Shown piece by piece: positions 1-10,958 of a stretch of DNA of 64,000 nucleotides. The notes under the pieces were generated by a model that saw nothing but the letters and a program-made list of their open reading frames with translations, ran no database searches and was not told where the DNA came from. The translations under genes and the position numbers were made by a program. Position 1 is the stretch's first letter, and each line of letters starts with the position of its first letter. Source of the stretch: Byssothecium circinans (taxonomy: Eukaryota > Ascomycota > Dothideomycetes > Pleosporales > Massarinaceae); assembly GCA_010015675.1 (NCBI GenBank), contig ML976978.1, positions 1,086,093 through 1,150,092 on the forward strand. Direction: 5' to 3'.

Positions 1-1326
1 TGCATGCAGGGAGCCGCATACCCGGAAGCCAGCTGAGCCCGTCGGGAGAGCTTTGATTGGGAGTGATACCGGCGTCACACTTGTCGTGATAGCTGTACGG
101 CCACAGACCTTCGGTGGAGCCGAGATAGCCCGGCCGGGCAAGGTTGCCCATTGTCCAGAAACCAGGCCAAAGACCACTAACCTCGCCACTCCCGGGAAGA
201 GATATGCTAGCTTCCAGGTGTCCACCCTTGTAGCACAGTTTATTCCACGACTGGATCATGCCTGACCGATAGTTGAGACCGTGGTTTATGAAGTCTTCGA
301 ATTTAAGGTTGAGGGTTCCGTTCTCGGTCGACACAGCATCGGGGTCGTACCACTCCAGATCCTGCGTTGCACCGTACCAAATGTCCACAGCTTGGAAATA
401 TGGATCGTCACCTTCGTAAAATGTACGGCCAGCATCGTTGAACTCGTCCGAGAAGACCAATTTCTGTGTGCTGCCATCGTGCGATTTGCGTGTCATTGCG
501 CTCTTGGGAGTCGTGGGGTCAATGAGGCCTGTGCGAATGTTCTTCAGCAGCGGCATGTTCTCCTTTCCGGCTATACACATTGGGTTATCCGTGCATGGAG
601 TCTTCTCCTCCACATTCATCTTGTCGACAAAGGTGCTATACACGGTTAGTTTGAACATTTGAGTTGTGGGTGAAAGTCGCAGACGTACAGTACTGGATAT
701 CCGATGAAGACCACCAGAAGGCCCAACATCAATACTACCAAAGCTCCCAGATTCACGGCTCCTCTCTTTGTGAACACATGGCAGTCCCGGTCTTTGTCGT
801 TTGGGTCCGGGTTGTGCAAATAGTCGTCCTTTTCCACATCTTCCGGGTACAGAAGTAGACCGGCGCCTGGTAGGATGTTGAACTTTTCGGACACAGTCTG
901 CGTGTTCAGGTCGTCCTCGCTTCCGGCCCGCGAGGGTGCTCTTGAGTCGTCAAACGGCGACACGAAAGGGCTGGCTCTTGAGTCATGGCTCGACTCGGAG
1001 CCCCAACTTGAGCGGCGCGAAGACATGCCCGACGGCGACTCGTCGCGGAAGGAACGCATCTTGGACTTCCTCGGCGGCGGCAAAAGATGCTCCGATGAGT
1101 CTGCGACCGTGTTGTTACGGTAGAGGGAGGGTATTGATGTGGGCGAGCGCAGGCCAGGGCTCACGGGCGCTGTGCCAGGGAGGATGGGTGCAGTCAACGA
1201 GCGAGCCGAGTGTGTGCGAGCGGTGCTGGGGCGCACGGCGGAAGCGTCGTCTCGCATGACATCTTGGGTGCCCGAGTTCAAGCGCAGATGTGGAGTCTCG
1301 CCCCGCGGCGACTGTGGAGGCGACAT
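1..1326 (-). CDS. KRE6: Beta-glucan synthesis-associated protein, KRE6/SKN1 family (3' part cut by window edge)
   Basis: Type II membrane protein of the Kre6/Skn1 family (GH16-like fold), needed for cell-wall beta-1,6-glucan synthesis in the secretory pathway. Exon 1 is 657-1326 and exon 2 runs from 570 off the left edge. The intron 571-656 restores one frame, joining the lumenal side of the membrane anchor to the conserved NIRTGLIDP region. Exon 1 encodes a long Ser/Pro/Arg-rich cytosolic tail (residues about 1-185) and one transmembrane segment (about 190-212, [12 protein letters not shown] onward). Exon 2 shows family hallmarks: [26 protein letters not shown], the beginning of the catalytic-like domain, and [14 protein letters not shown]. 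The remaining catalytic domain lies outside the window. The start at 1326 is the first Met of the open frame. I cannot decide between KRE6 and SKN1, which filamentous fungi often do not keep as separate paralogues. Confidence 0.93.
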
Positions 1327-3698
1327 GGGGAGAGAATGTATAAGGTGAGTATGCTAGAAGGCGGTCGTTAAGAGAAGGCCAGGGCGGAGGCGTGTGGTGG
1401 TGTTGATATGTGTTGCGGCATGCAGTGACTAAATTCCACAGACGGCTAGGGCCGAGGTCCTGATGTCCTGGACAACTACAACTCCAAAGGCTGGTCGGTA
1501 TCGCTGCTTGTGGGGAGTAGAAGATGGCGCCGTCGAGACTCGAGCAGGAGTGGTACGTTGTCGAGGTGGTGTCTATTGCGGGAGCTGGAGCTGGACCTGG
1601 CGGTGCAGTGACGCGCCTACGGTTTATGGTCGACGGCTGGGGCGTGAGGCAGGTGGCAGGTGAAGGGCGCAGGACAAAGACAGCGACAGATGAGGCCGTT
1701 GGAGACAGAACGAGTGTGGGCGACACAGCAGCAAGCAGCGCTGAGTACAGTCGGAAGCAGTAGTGGCGAGTGAGATGAGCGGCCGTTGAGTGTGATGGCG
1801 ATGGCGCAGAGCAAGCGTCTCCTAAACCACCCCGGCCGTCAAAAAGCTCTTCCAAGGGGCGCGCCAATGGGAGGTCGGGGTGGGCGACACCCCAGCCGCA
1901 CGCCGCGGTGCCCAGCATCGGCTTGCGTAGTGGACGATGAAACTAAAATTATAAAATTACCCGCCGCCAGAAGCAGATGCTGTCATTCGGAGACGAGGCT
2001 AGAAACATCAATCGCTTTATGCCGCTGTCGCCAGCAAACAATTCAACGCTTTAACTGCCTCCCTGCAACAGGAATAGCTACCAGAGACACTCTCATCCTC
2101 ACCCTCCCTCACCCGGCTGTCCTGCGTGAACACTAGATGAACATGTCACCTCTAGCTCCCTCACACTCAGACTCGACTACCAGTCTTACACGCACAGTTC
2201 CTGCTACTGTATCGGTGTATCAATAATAGCCCACGATAACTACCAATTCTCGTCCGTCCCCCCGACCCTGCAAGCACCGCATAAGACCAATTAATCAAAA
2301 CCTAGGCTCGGGGCTCTACCCACAAAGCCATTTTATGTGACGCGTCCTGCCCTGCTCCACTCCCCCTTTTTCTACGCCCCAGCACACATGAACATGGAAA
2401 CATGGAAACATTACAAACCGACGCCATTGGAGTATTTGAGTTGCTTGCGCACCTGTCGTTGCCGCACCTGCGATCTCACTCCTCGTATCGTCCTCGTCCC
2501 ACGGCCCCGTGCCGCCGCCGCCGCCGCCGCGCGGATCTCTTTAGCTTTTCTCCCCTTATCGACCACCGGTGTCCGATGTCGTATCCACGCCATCGTATCT
2601 GCTATCTGCCGCGCGTGCGCTTCCCGTGTCAAATGATCCTTCACGCCAACCCCGTCCGATCCCTCGGCTCGCGCGAATCTTCAGCTTTCCACCCTTCCAT
2701 CCGCAATCTCGAGCCTTCCACTACTTATCCTCCTCTCCTTGGTGAGTTGAATCAAATAATGACAGCCCCGTTTCACGCTGCGGGCAGTGCAGCGGCTCGA
2801 CATTCTAGAAACCACAAATCATCATCACAAGAATGGATACCTTGAAACAGGTTTGTTGGATCCTGCAGGTGAACCCCTGGAATTCCCTTGGAAGCCGGGC
2901 CAAGCAGCACTGTTGGTGCTGTCCCCAGGGATAGACCCGCTTATACAGGTGCCGGTTAAGGACTAGATCTATTGCGCCACACATGTGGCGTTTAATCCTT
3001 CAACGGTCTTTAGTGCGGAAGGGTTGTTCTGCTCTTCTCTACTCCGTAAATAAATAATTATTATTATTATTGCACACGGAAACTATAATGAAGTGGGGCC
3101 TGGTATTGTAACGTACATAAAAAGATACATCGAGCTGATGAGACGAAAATAGCACCTGTTTCCCTCCGGCAGCGGACCAAGCCGTCCCTTCCCGTTGTGC
3201 ATGATGTCACCGCACCGGCTATCAAATCGCCTCTTACTGTGGTAGTGCTTTCAAATAGTTTTAGTGGGTGTCAAATTCCTTGAGGGGATCCATAGTCGTT
3301 ATTTGTGCTATAATACCGGACGAGGGACTTCACGAGTTCCAGCCTACTCGCCGCAAGGCTCAGGCTAAGGCTAAACGTCTTTTGCCTGTGAAGATATAAC
3401 GTCGCTGTGACGCGGATAATGTTCAGATATGGTGCCGTTGTTACATGTGTATATGCGTTGCTCCGCTCACAGCTGAAGTGCGAGGATGGGTGCAAAGGCT
3501 GGGTTGAGTCCGGCTGGTAAAGCCTCGAGTATCCGCCTGCGGAGAGCTTTCCCGCACATGAATCCGAATATGATGATGTATACGACGGTTTGCCGTCTGC
3601 GACGCTCAAAATATCAACGAACCATGATAATCACATTATTGAAACACCCTTTCCCTATCTTCAAAGATCCCGAAGCCCATAGTATCCATGCCGACGCC
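1327..3698. other. Gene-free stretch upstream of KRE6
   Basis: No convincing gene is seen on either strand. The first kilobase is probably promoter and 5' leader of the KRE6 gene. A triplet run of CCG/GCC lies near 2511-2530. A densely self-complementary patch at 2875-2998 is listed separately. An AT-rich (ATT)n tract lies near 3050-3071. Open frames here have low-complexity or shadow-like translations. Confidence 0.6.
2875..2998. other. Self-complementary patch, possible structured RNA
   Basis: Several short helices nest without conflict. CCCTGG (2875-2880) pairs with CCAGGG (2925-2930). Inside it are CTTGG/CCAAG (2887-2891 with 2900-2904) and CAGCAC/GTGCTG (2905-2910 with 2916-2921), which together make a three-way junction. 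Next to it, CGCCACA/TGTGGCG (2975-2981 with 2984-2990) forms a tight hairpin, enclosed by GGTTAA/TTAATCC (2954-2959 with 2992-2998, one bulge). I do not recognise a known RNA family. It could be a non-coding RNA or chance structure in GC-rich DNA. Confidence 0.25.
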
Positions 3699-4503
3699 TC
3701 ACGACTCCACACTCAGCGCCTTCAACCCCACAACCTTCCCCTCCTTCACCCCAACAACATAATACTCCGTCCTCGTCCCTTCAAGCTCCACCCTAAACAC
3801 CTTAATACGACCCGTACTAGCCTTCTCCACAGCTTCAACAACGCTCTTATACTGCCCCTTTGGATCCCACTCCTTCACCCCAATTTCTTCAACCGCTTCC
3901 CCATGTCCCAGTAACTTCTTCAGTCTCTCTATAGACACATATTAGCTTTCCCCTTCCTTTGAACCCAAACATCCTCCCCCGCTCTGCGCATCGTGCAGAG
4001 TCAAACGTAAACGTACCAGCAGACACCTCGTCCCCCTCAAACTCCAACGCCACAGGCTCAAACGGCTCATCCGCATCACTGGTGTAGTATTCCTGCACGC
4101 TGGAAAGCACCTTGGGCACTTCGGTGTTTACACTCTTGGTGCCGTAGCTCTTGGCTTGCGTTGTTGCGGCTCCGCCGCCGCCGCTGGAGTCGGCATTCGC
4201 TTTGTTGAGGAAGGCTTCGTAGTCGGCGTCTGACATCTTGACGAGCGCGCTCGTGTGGAAGGTCGAGTCCGATTTCGTGGTAGGGTGCAACGTTCGCGGA
4301 AGGTTTCGTGCGGTAGGGCGCGGGGTGAAGGTGGTGTTGAGACGGCTGTGCGATCGTAGTGTGTGCTGGTTTGTAGAGTTTTTGCGGAATGTAAACTGTG
4401 TTCCAGGTATGATGAGTCTGGGACTGCGTATTTGTAGGTGCGGAAGTAATTTTGTAGTTGTTGTTAGGCGGAGGTGTGGTGGGAGTAAAGGTAAGTGAGC
4501 CAT
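3699..4503 (-). CDS. Small conserved fungal protein with a mitochondrial-type N-terminal leader
   Basis: Two exons, 4017-4503 and 3699-3928, around an 88-bp intron 3929-4016 (GTACGT...CTATAG) whose removal keeps one frame: EVSA joins ERLKKLLGHG. From 4503 the protein is 238 aa; from the internal Met at 4236 (MSDADYEAFLNKAN) it is 149 aa. The core, with its SDADEPFEPVALEFEGDEVSA and YYVVGVKEGKVVGLKALSVES regions, resembles small conserved ascomycete proteins of unknown function. The 89 residues before MSDADY are rich in Arg, Thr, His and Pro with only one acidic residue and end in FHTSALVK, which looks like a mitochondrial presequence. Two starts could give mitochondrial and cytosolic forms. 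An upstream in-frame Met also exists at 4614. Function is not assigned. Confidence 0.75.
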
Positions 4504-5058
4504 AGCTGGGAAGGCGATGACGCAAGTGGACAAAATCTCGCGGGTCGCGTCCTCCTGATGGAGCGTTGCGCGCGTGCCTCTCAGCCCGCGCAAAGACCAC
4601 CAGACCCTTACCATTCATACGCGTGCAAACAAGAGGAAGAACCAGAAGGGAATATTGTCTAGTCAATAAATGCATTCAACAGCAGCTTTGTTCAATCTGA
4701 AGTGGAGTGGAGCGATGCGCAATTTAGTCATTCATTCTCCGTTCTGGTCTAACCATACTAATATACCGATAGTAATAAAGGAACAGAGCAATTCAAAAAG
4801 AGGAAAAGACAGATCAATGTAACACCTCTGTGAATGGCCCTTCTGCCGGATATCATCTTTATTCAGCCCGCCCACCATACACGCTGTTGAATTCCAAATC
4901 TTGCAAACAGATGGGTATGTACTTCAGTTCGACATTATGACCAATATCATAGCTCATGCCGCCCGCTTGAAACGGAAAAAAAAGTAAGAAAGAAGACAGT
5001 TCATCCCAAGAGACAAATGACTCGAACAAATGATTTTGAGCTCATAATTTATCCAGTC
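4504..5058. other. Intergenic: 5' side of small protein gene and 3' end of SSN6
   Basis: It contains the upstream region of the small minus-strand gene and the terminator region of SSN6. A-rich tracts (near 4976-4985) sit downstream of the SSN6 stop and may belong to its polyadenylation region. No gene is seen. Confidence 0.5.
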
Positions 5059-8030
5059 CTAGGATTTCTGCTCAACGGGGGCCGGAGCATGGGAGATGCC
5101 GTTGGTGGCAAGGTTGCGAGGACTACCTCGCTCAGACTTGGGGACAGGCTTGGTCTCCTCGCCGTCGTCATCGTAGTTCTCATCAACCTCCATCGGACGG
5201 GCAGCAGGTTCGTGGTGCTCAACGCGCTCCAGTTTGGGTGTCTCGGACATGCGAGGCGGAGGGAGCGGTTGAGCCTGCTGATTCATCGGTGGGAGAGATG
5301 GCGGATGGTGGGCAGCTTCTGAGGGGTGATAGCCATCGTTGAAGCGGCGCGGGTCAGGCGCATCCTGAGGGCTGTGTCGAGGCACTTGAGGTGAGGACAT
5401 GCGATGCACCGGCGGAGAAGGGCGACGGCTGTGGGGCTCTTCCAACTTCTGTCGCTTCTCATCATTAGTGGGAGGCTTGGGTCCCATGTGTTCGCCATCT
5501 TCCCAATCCCGGAGTCGCTTTGGTGGTGCGGTTGGAGGGCGATCTTCGCGGTCGCGAGCAGCAGCTTCGGCAGCCGCAAGTGCTGAAGCTGGCGGGGGCG
5601 CTCCACTGGCAATGCCTCCTCCAGAAGTAGGATCAGCATGATGCTGATACGGCCCTTGGTATCCGTTGCGTGGAGATCCGGCACGGTTCTCAACGAGCGG
5701 TCGAACCTCTGGCGGCGGACTGCCACCCATGCGACCATACGGCGGCAAGTGGGACTGCGGGCCACCCTGGCCAGATGGTGTGCCCAGACCAGTGGGTGGA
5801 GGTGGAGGTGGTGGAGGCACAGTATTCGCATGACCATAGTTCGGGTTAGTAATACGCGGTGGTGGCGGGCCTTGCTGCTGGGGCAGAGGTTGTTGCTGCT
5901 GCTGTGGATGAGGGGGCAGCTGAGGTTGAGCGTGCGAGGTTTGAGGGGTCAATTGGGGAGGAGCCCCATGGTAGGGGTTGGGAGCAACATGATGAGTCTT
6001 TGGCGAAGGTGAGAGACCACGTCGCATGGGCCCTTGGGGAAGGCTTGGCGGACCCGTTGGGCCCGAAGGCCCTGGCCCATTCGTAGGTGGTCGTGGCGGC
6101 TCTTGATATGGTCTCATAGGCTCCTGTCTCGGGCTTGGCAGACGTTGAGGGGGAGCATGTTGGTTAGGAGGCCGAATGGCCTCGCGCTGGTCATAGGGAT
6201 TCAATTGTTGTGGAGGCAGACCAGGATCGCGGATCTGCGCCAATGGACGGTTCCAGTCTGAGCCACCGAGAGCAGGAGGAGCAGGGCCCTGAGGAGGCTG
6301 CTGGGGCTGTGGAGCACCCCATTGAGGAGCTGCAGGCCCATGGATGGAGGCTGGCTGATAGGCCTGAGGATGAACGTCCTGCGGGACAGGCGCGCTGCCC
6401 TGGTTGGGCACACCCGCTGAAGCCTGGCCGTTTTGTAGGAGCTGAAGGCGAGCCTTGATGTGGACATTAGACGGGTCAAGGTCTGCTGCGCGCTGGTAGG
6501 CGTCGAGCGCATCGGCTGTTTGGTTGTTGCAAGATTCGTACTGATCCATGATTAGGCAATGCCGAAACGATGAGGGAAGAGTCGACTTACCAGAGTACCC
6601 AAATCATACCAGACTTCAGAGATATTAGGGTTGAGCCGGATGGCGCGCGAGTACGCATCGAGCGCGTCCCGATACTGATTGATCTGGTAGTACAACACTC
6701 CAATGGAGCACCAAAACGTTGGGTTGCGTCCATCGCGGTACACCGCTTGTTGATATGCCTCATATGCCTTGGGATACTTCTGCTGTGACATGTAGCATCG
6801 TCCGAGAAGGTACCAGCTTTGGGCATCTGTTTGGTCTACCGGGCAATCAGTGTCATGCGACTAGAACTCGCGTGGGAATACAGAACATACCGGAAGCCAC
6901 TGATTTCTCGAGGTACTCGATAGCCTGTTCTTGACTAGCGTAGTTGGTGCTTTGTTGGTGGTGCAACCAGCCCAGCTGCTGTAGAACTTTGGCATGGTTT
7001 GGGTCGCGCTCGAGCACCCGACGGTAGGCGTTCTTCGCGGCATCGAACTGGGGAAAGTGTGAGATTCCATGACACAAGATTAGTGACGTGATAGCACATA
7101 CCTCTTTTTGCTGCTCGTAGACGTGGCCGATCTGGAACCAGATGTCCTCTTCCGTCAGTGGTCGAGGCGGGTTCGTCACGATGTATTTGAAGCACTACCA
7201 TTGTCAATATCTACCTTGTCGAAACAGGGATCGATACACTCACGTCCAAACTCTGGTTGAACTTCTGCTGCTGCTTGTAAATTATGCCAAGACGGAAATA
7301 AATCTCGTTGGCCTTCTCAAAGTTGGGCTCCATTCGCATGACCTGAGAGAATGCCTCTTCGGCGTGCTCCAAAGAGCCATAGCGATCGTAGAGGATGCCG
7401 ATACCATACCAGAGCTTTGGTTCCTAGAGCCATGTGAGAACAGAAAGTGACGGTGGCCGGAGAGTTGCGTACCTTGGGGTCCGACAGATGATACAGCGCT
7501 TGCTGGTAGGCCGAGTAAGCCTGCTGCAGGTCGTCCATCATCAAGTAGCAATGGCCTGCGCGCATCAGTAGACGAACGGAGAGTAGACGGCAATCTACAT
7601 ACCCAGACTTCCCCAGACCTCACCATTGGCGGGATCTACCTTGAGGATGGTGCGCAGATACTCGACGGCTTGAGGGAAGTGATCTTTTGTGCGCAGGATG
7701 CACGCAATACCCTGCATAGCAGGTACTGACCATGAATTGTACTTGAGAGCCTGTTCATAGCACTGGTAGGCGCCGTCAAGGTCCTGCATCTGCTCCGACA
7801 GGGAACCTGGTCGCGTTAGCAATGCGATTGTCGTTAGGACTCCGACACACACCGATTTGATTCCACACAGTCTCTGTGAGTTGCGCGAGGTATTGCGATG
7901 GCGTTTTGGGCTGGTTCATCGGCGGCGGATGGCCATTCGGCTGCTGGTGGCCGAGATGAGGACCGCCATGATGGGGCGGCATGGTCGCGGTGGGCGACGC
8001 CTGTTGATGGTGCGGGTGATGGCTTGCCAT
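5059..8030 (-). CDS. SSN6: Transcriptional corepressor Ssn6/Cyc8 (TPR protein)
   Basis: Adaptor subunit of the Tup1-Ssn6 corepressor, which DNA-bound repressors recruit to silence glucose-repressed and other genes in the nucleus. Eight exons: 7853-8030, 7603-7806, 7473-7555, 7244-7423, 7102-7194, 6891-7047, 6591-6835 and 5059-6540. The seven introns are 46-55 bp with GT/AG ends, and all junctions keep frame, giving 873 aa. After a His/Pro-rich start (MASHHPHHQQ), a continuous array of about ten tetratricopeptide repeats runs from about residue 40 to 420 (for example AYQCYEQALKYNSWSVPAMQG, SIGVLYYQINQYRDALDAYSRA, EVWYDLGTL). The last exon encodes a disordered Pro/Gln-rich tail with a short polyglutamine stretch. 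That arrangement is typical of fungal Ssn6. The start at 8030 is the only Met in frame before the first repeat. Length and order match the family. Confidence 0.96.
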
Positions 8031-10870
8031 GTTGTGAAGTGTGGGCTGCAGAGAGGGTGCAGTGCATGCAATTGTACAAATGAACAGCGCCGAGACGTCA
8101 ATACTAGCAGCGTCAACGTCAACGTCAACGTGGAGCGGCCCGACAGAAGCGCGACAACCGCTCGTTGACGACGTTTGCAGAGCTGATGCAGAGTGTTGTC
8201 AGCATGTATTACTATGTAGACGACGCAGATGCTGCTCCGCAGCCATGAACGCGTCGGGTTGACTTACGAGGTGGCCCGAGGCGGTTGGGCGGAGAAGGAC
8301 AGCAGCGTGCCCAGCAGCACCAGCACCAGATATCGATCTGGGGGGCAAAAGACGGAAGGGACGACTGTGGTCACAATGGTCGTGACGATAACCGCGTGGG
8401 TAGAAAGATTGGGTAAGGGAAAGGGGAATGTGTGGATGGGGAGTTGGGCTGCAACTACGCGGGGGACGAGGAGCGAGAGAAGGAGAAGAGCAGAGGAAGC
8501 AGAGGAGGCCAAAGGCCAAAGGCGGACGCAACGCTTGAAGTTCACAACCCTAACCCACGAAATGTCCTCAGAAATCATAGCGGCAGCAGACACGCACGGA
8601 GCCACACTAGCTGGGATCCAAAGCGGGCTGCATGGATTGCGGCACCGTGGTTGACTTGGCGGCAACCCCTGTTTAGCAACCCTTGTTGGAGGGAGCAGCC
8701 TTCCAGGTGGGTGGCGTCGGGCCTTCTCGCGAGCGCGACCGCGACGGCAGTACAAAAGCCAGGACACTGCCTAACAGCAGAACCGCATCTCCAACGCGTT
8801 TCAAACGGGCGTAGGAAGCCCTACCACTACTGAGACGCCGTGACACCCCAGCCTGGCGGAGAGAAGCGTGACACGTCAAACACATCTCCCAGTGTCGACG
8901 GTGTGCGAGCTTACAAACCTGGATGCCCATGAAAGCAGAGACTATGTGTGTGACAGTGATGTCAGCCTGTCCAAGACGCAGACAAAGAAAGTCCCCGTCC
9001 GACGCCTTGAGAGGTTGGTGTTGACAGCTGCTCTGGTCACTGTCGGTGTCGGGTTCTGGAATCGCCATCGGTCCCAACGCCGATGGGATTTATTTCCGCT
9101 TTCTGTGGTCAGACTCAGAGCCTTGCGGGCGTCGAACAAGTCACATGATGATTTCGGTAAAGGACCTTGTGCTCGCCGTGGTTGGACTCGCTGCGGGGCT
9201 AGCACTCCGCTAAGAGCCTGAAATAACGTCGCGGCCCACCCACTCGACGGGGCAGATCGCTGGACCCGCCTGGTGGTGTGGTGTGGTGTGTGGATAGTAG
9301 TGGATATTCGGAGGCTGGGATCGCTTACGTGATGGCGCGTTAAGGGGGATCTCTCCCACACACATGCACATGCACATCGCGATGTGGGAAGCCGGCACGA
9401 CCGAAACACGCATAAACGAACGGCATCTTGCAGCGGTATTTTATGTATGTACTTAATTCTCGCAAGCTGCAGCGTGCACCTGAGAAAGACACGATGCTCA
9501 GTCGATCCGCCTTCGCCTTCTCCACACATCCGTGGCCATGTACCGGCCACCCACACCCTCCACACCATCCACGGTCCCACGCAGCGCAAGCTAAGCTCTC
9601 GATTATTGTTAGCTGCAGTGGCCTGCTGTAGTGCGCCTGGGCGCCGTCCGTGCTTGTGACGCAGTGGCAGTTCTCCGCCCTCCCGCATCTCGGCAAGGCC
9701 CAGCGGTGTCCACTGTCACCCTGGGCCGGCTGCATCTGACAAGGGCCGGTGATTTGGCGCATATTACCGCATAAGCATCCCGCCAAGCCTGCGTCTTGGC
9801 GTCGGCGCGCCTTTTGTGGTCACCAAGGCCTGGGGCCGCGGCGTTCCTGGCCCCTGGACCTCTCGGGCCAAACCACCTGCCATCCTTCGCCCTTCGCGAA
9901 ACTCCCTGTCGATGCTCCGCTGCAGCTAAGATGATGCGGTGCGTGCATGTTCTTGATTAAACTGCTGCTTATCACCATGGCTCGAACCGGATGACAGCAC
10001 TGAGCGCCCTCGAGCAAGCCAGACAAGCCAGACCGCCGCTACCAGACTTCGTGCCCTTTGAGCGCCCTAGGAGGTTTTCAGCCCGCCGCCACGTGAGATG
10101 AAATGATGGCTGAACCACCAAAGAGTGGTGAGTGGATCCAGGGGCGCCCTGCGCGTCATAAACGAACCGGAAGCCCCACAAGCGAAAGCCATAACAAACC
10201 ATCACCACACTGCACACCGCTTCATAACGGCAACCAAGCACGTCGTTGTATTCTTCGTTTGGATTAGCATTTGGTGGGTTCAGAGTGTCATTTGTACGGA
10301 GTATCCTACGGATGCTGCCAGCGTCGCCGGATATCCGGTCAGGCGCCAAACACTCGCCTTGACGTGTTAAGTGTGTTATGGCGGCAAGGTCGTGACGGAG
10401 CTGAGAATCTTAATGATCCTCCTCGGGGGACCGCTCGATTATCCAGTTGCCTTATCGGGACAGTTTGATAGTGACCTTCCCTCGAAGCAAGGCTGACAGA
10501 CAGAGTGACACTGACGGCGGAGAAACCCTTCCGGCTATAAACTCGATGTTTAAACCTCGAGCCGTGATACTGTTGTATACGGAAAATAGGCTTTAATCCC
10601 GTCCTGAAAATGGGCGATACGCAAGACAAGCTTCTGTCAGCCTCCCGCTGAAGTCTGTACAACCGGCGCTCGTATCCGCCTACCACCAACAAGACCAAGA
10701 CGCATCTGATCACACTGCAGAGTCCCACGCTTACCGACAATCCAGTGTCTCACATGGTTGCGCTTGTATTTAGCCAGCACAGATCTTCCAGACTTCTGAT
10801 ACCGGCAGCAAACCACCAGGATCTCCACGTAAAGCGCCGGGCCGCCCTTGCACACCCCCCATACAGAGAT

Positions 10871-10907
10871 TGCAGGTGTGGTTGGCAGTGGTTGCACCAC
10901 ACCTGCA
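10871..10907. repeat. 12-bp perfect inverted repeat (hairpin)
   Basis: TGCAGGTGTGGT (10871-10882) and ACCACACCTGCA (10896-10907) are exact reverse complements separated by 13 nt. It lies inside the gene-poor region and directly precedes the octamer repeats at 10920. Confidence 0.8.
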
Positions 10908-10919
10908 GGTCGGTCTTCA

Positions 10920-10958
10920 GCCTGCAAGCCTGCAAGCCTGCTAGCCTGCAAGCCTGCT
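10920..10958 (+). repeat. Five tandem copies of an 8-bp unit, GCCTGCAA
   Basis: Units at 10920, 10928, 10936 (one change, GCCTGCTA), 10944 and 10952 (last one incomplete). It shares the core CCTGCA with the arm of the adjacent hairpin at 10871-10907, so both may have grown from the same short sequence. Confidence 0.85.

Noticed and set aside
1115..1918. 267-aa minus-strand open frame
   Set aside because: Overlaps the KRE6 first exon in another frame and has a Ser/Pro/His mix without any domain; a shadow of GC-rich sequence.
2860..2880. Similarity to the 3' end of 18S rRNA (AGGTGAACC)
   Set aside because: Only about ten bases match and the flanks do not, so an rDNA fragment is not supported.
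8942..9688. 248-aa minus-strand open frame in the gene-poor region
   Set aside because: Composition is random-like, no start context or family similarity, and overlapping frames of similar length exist on both strands.
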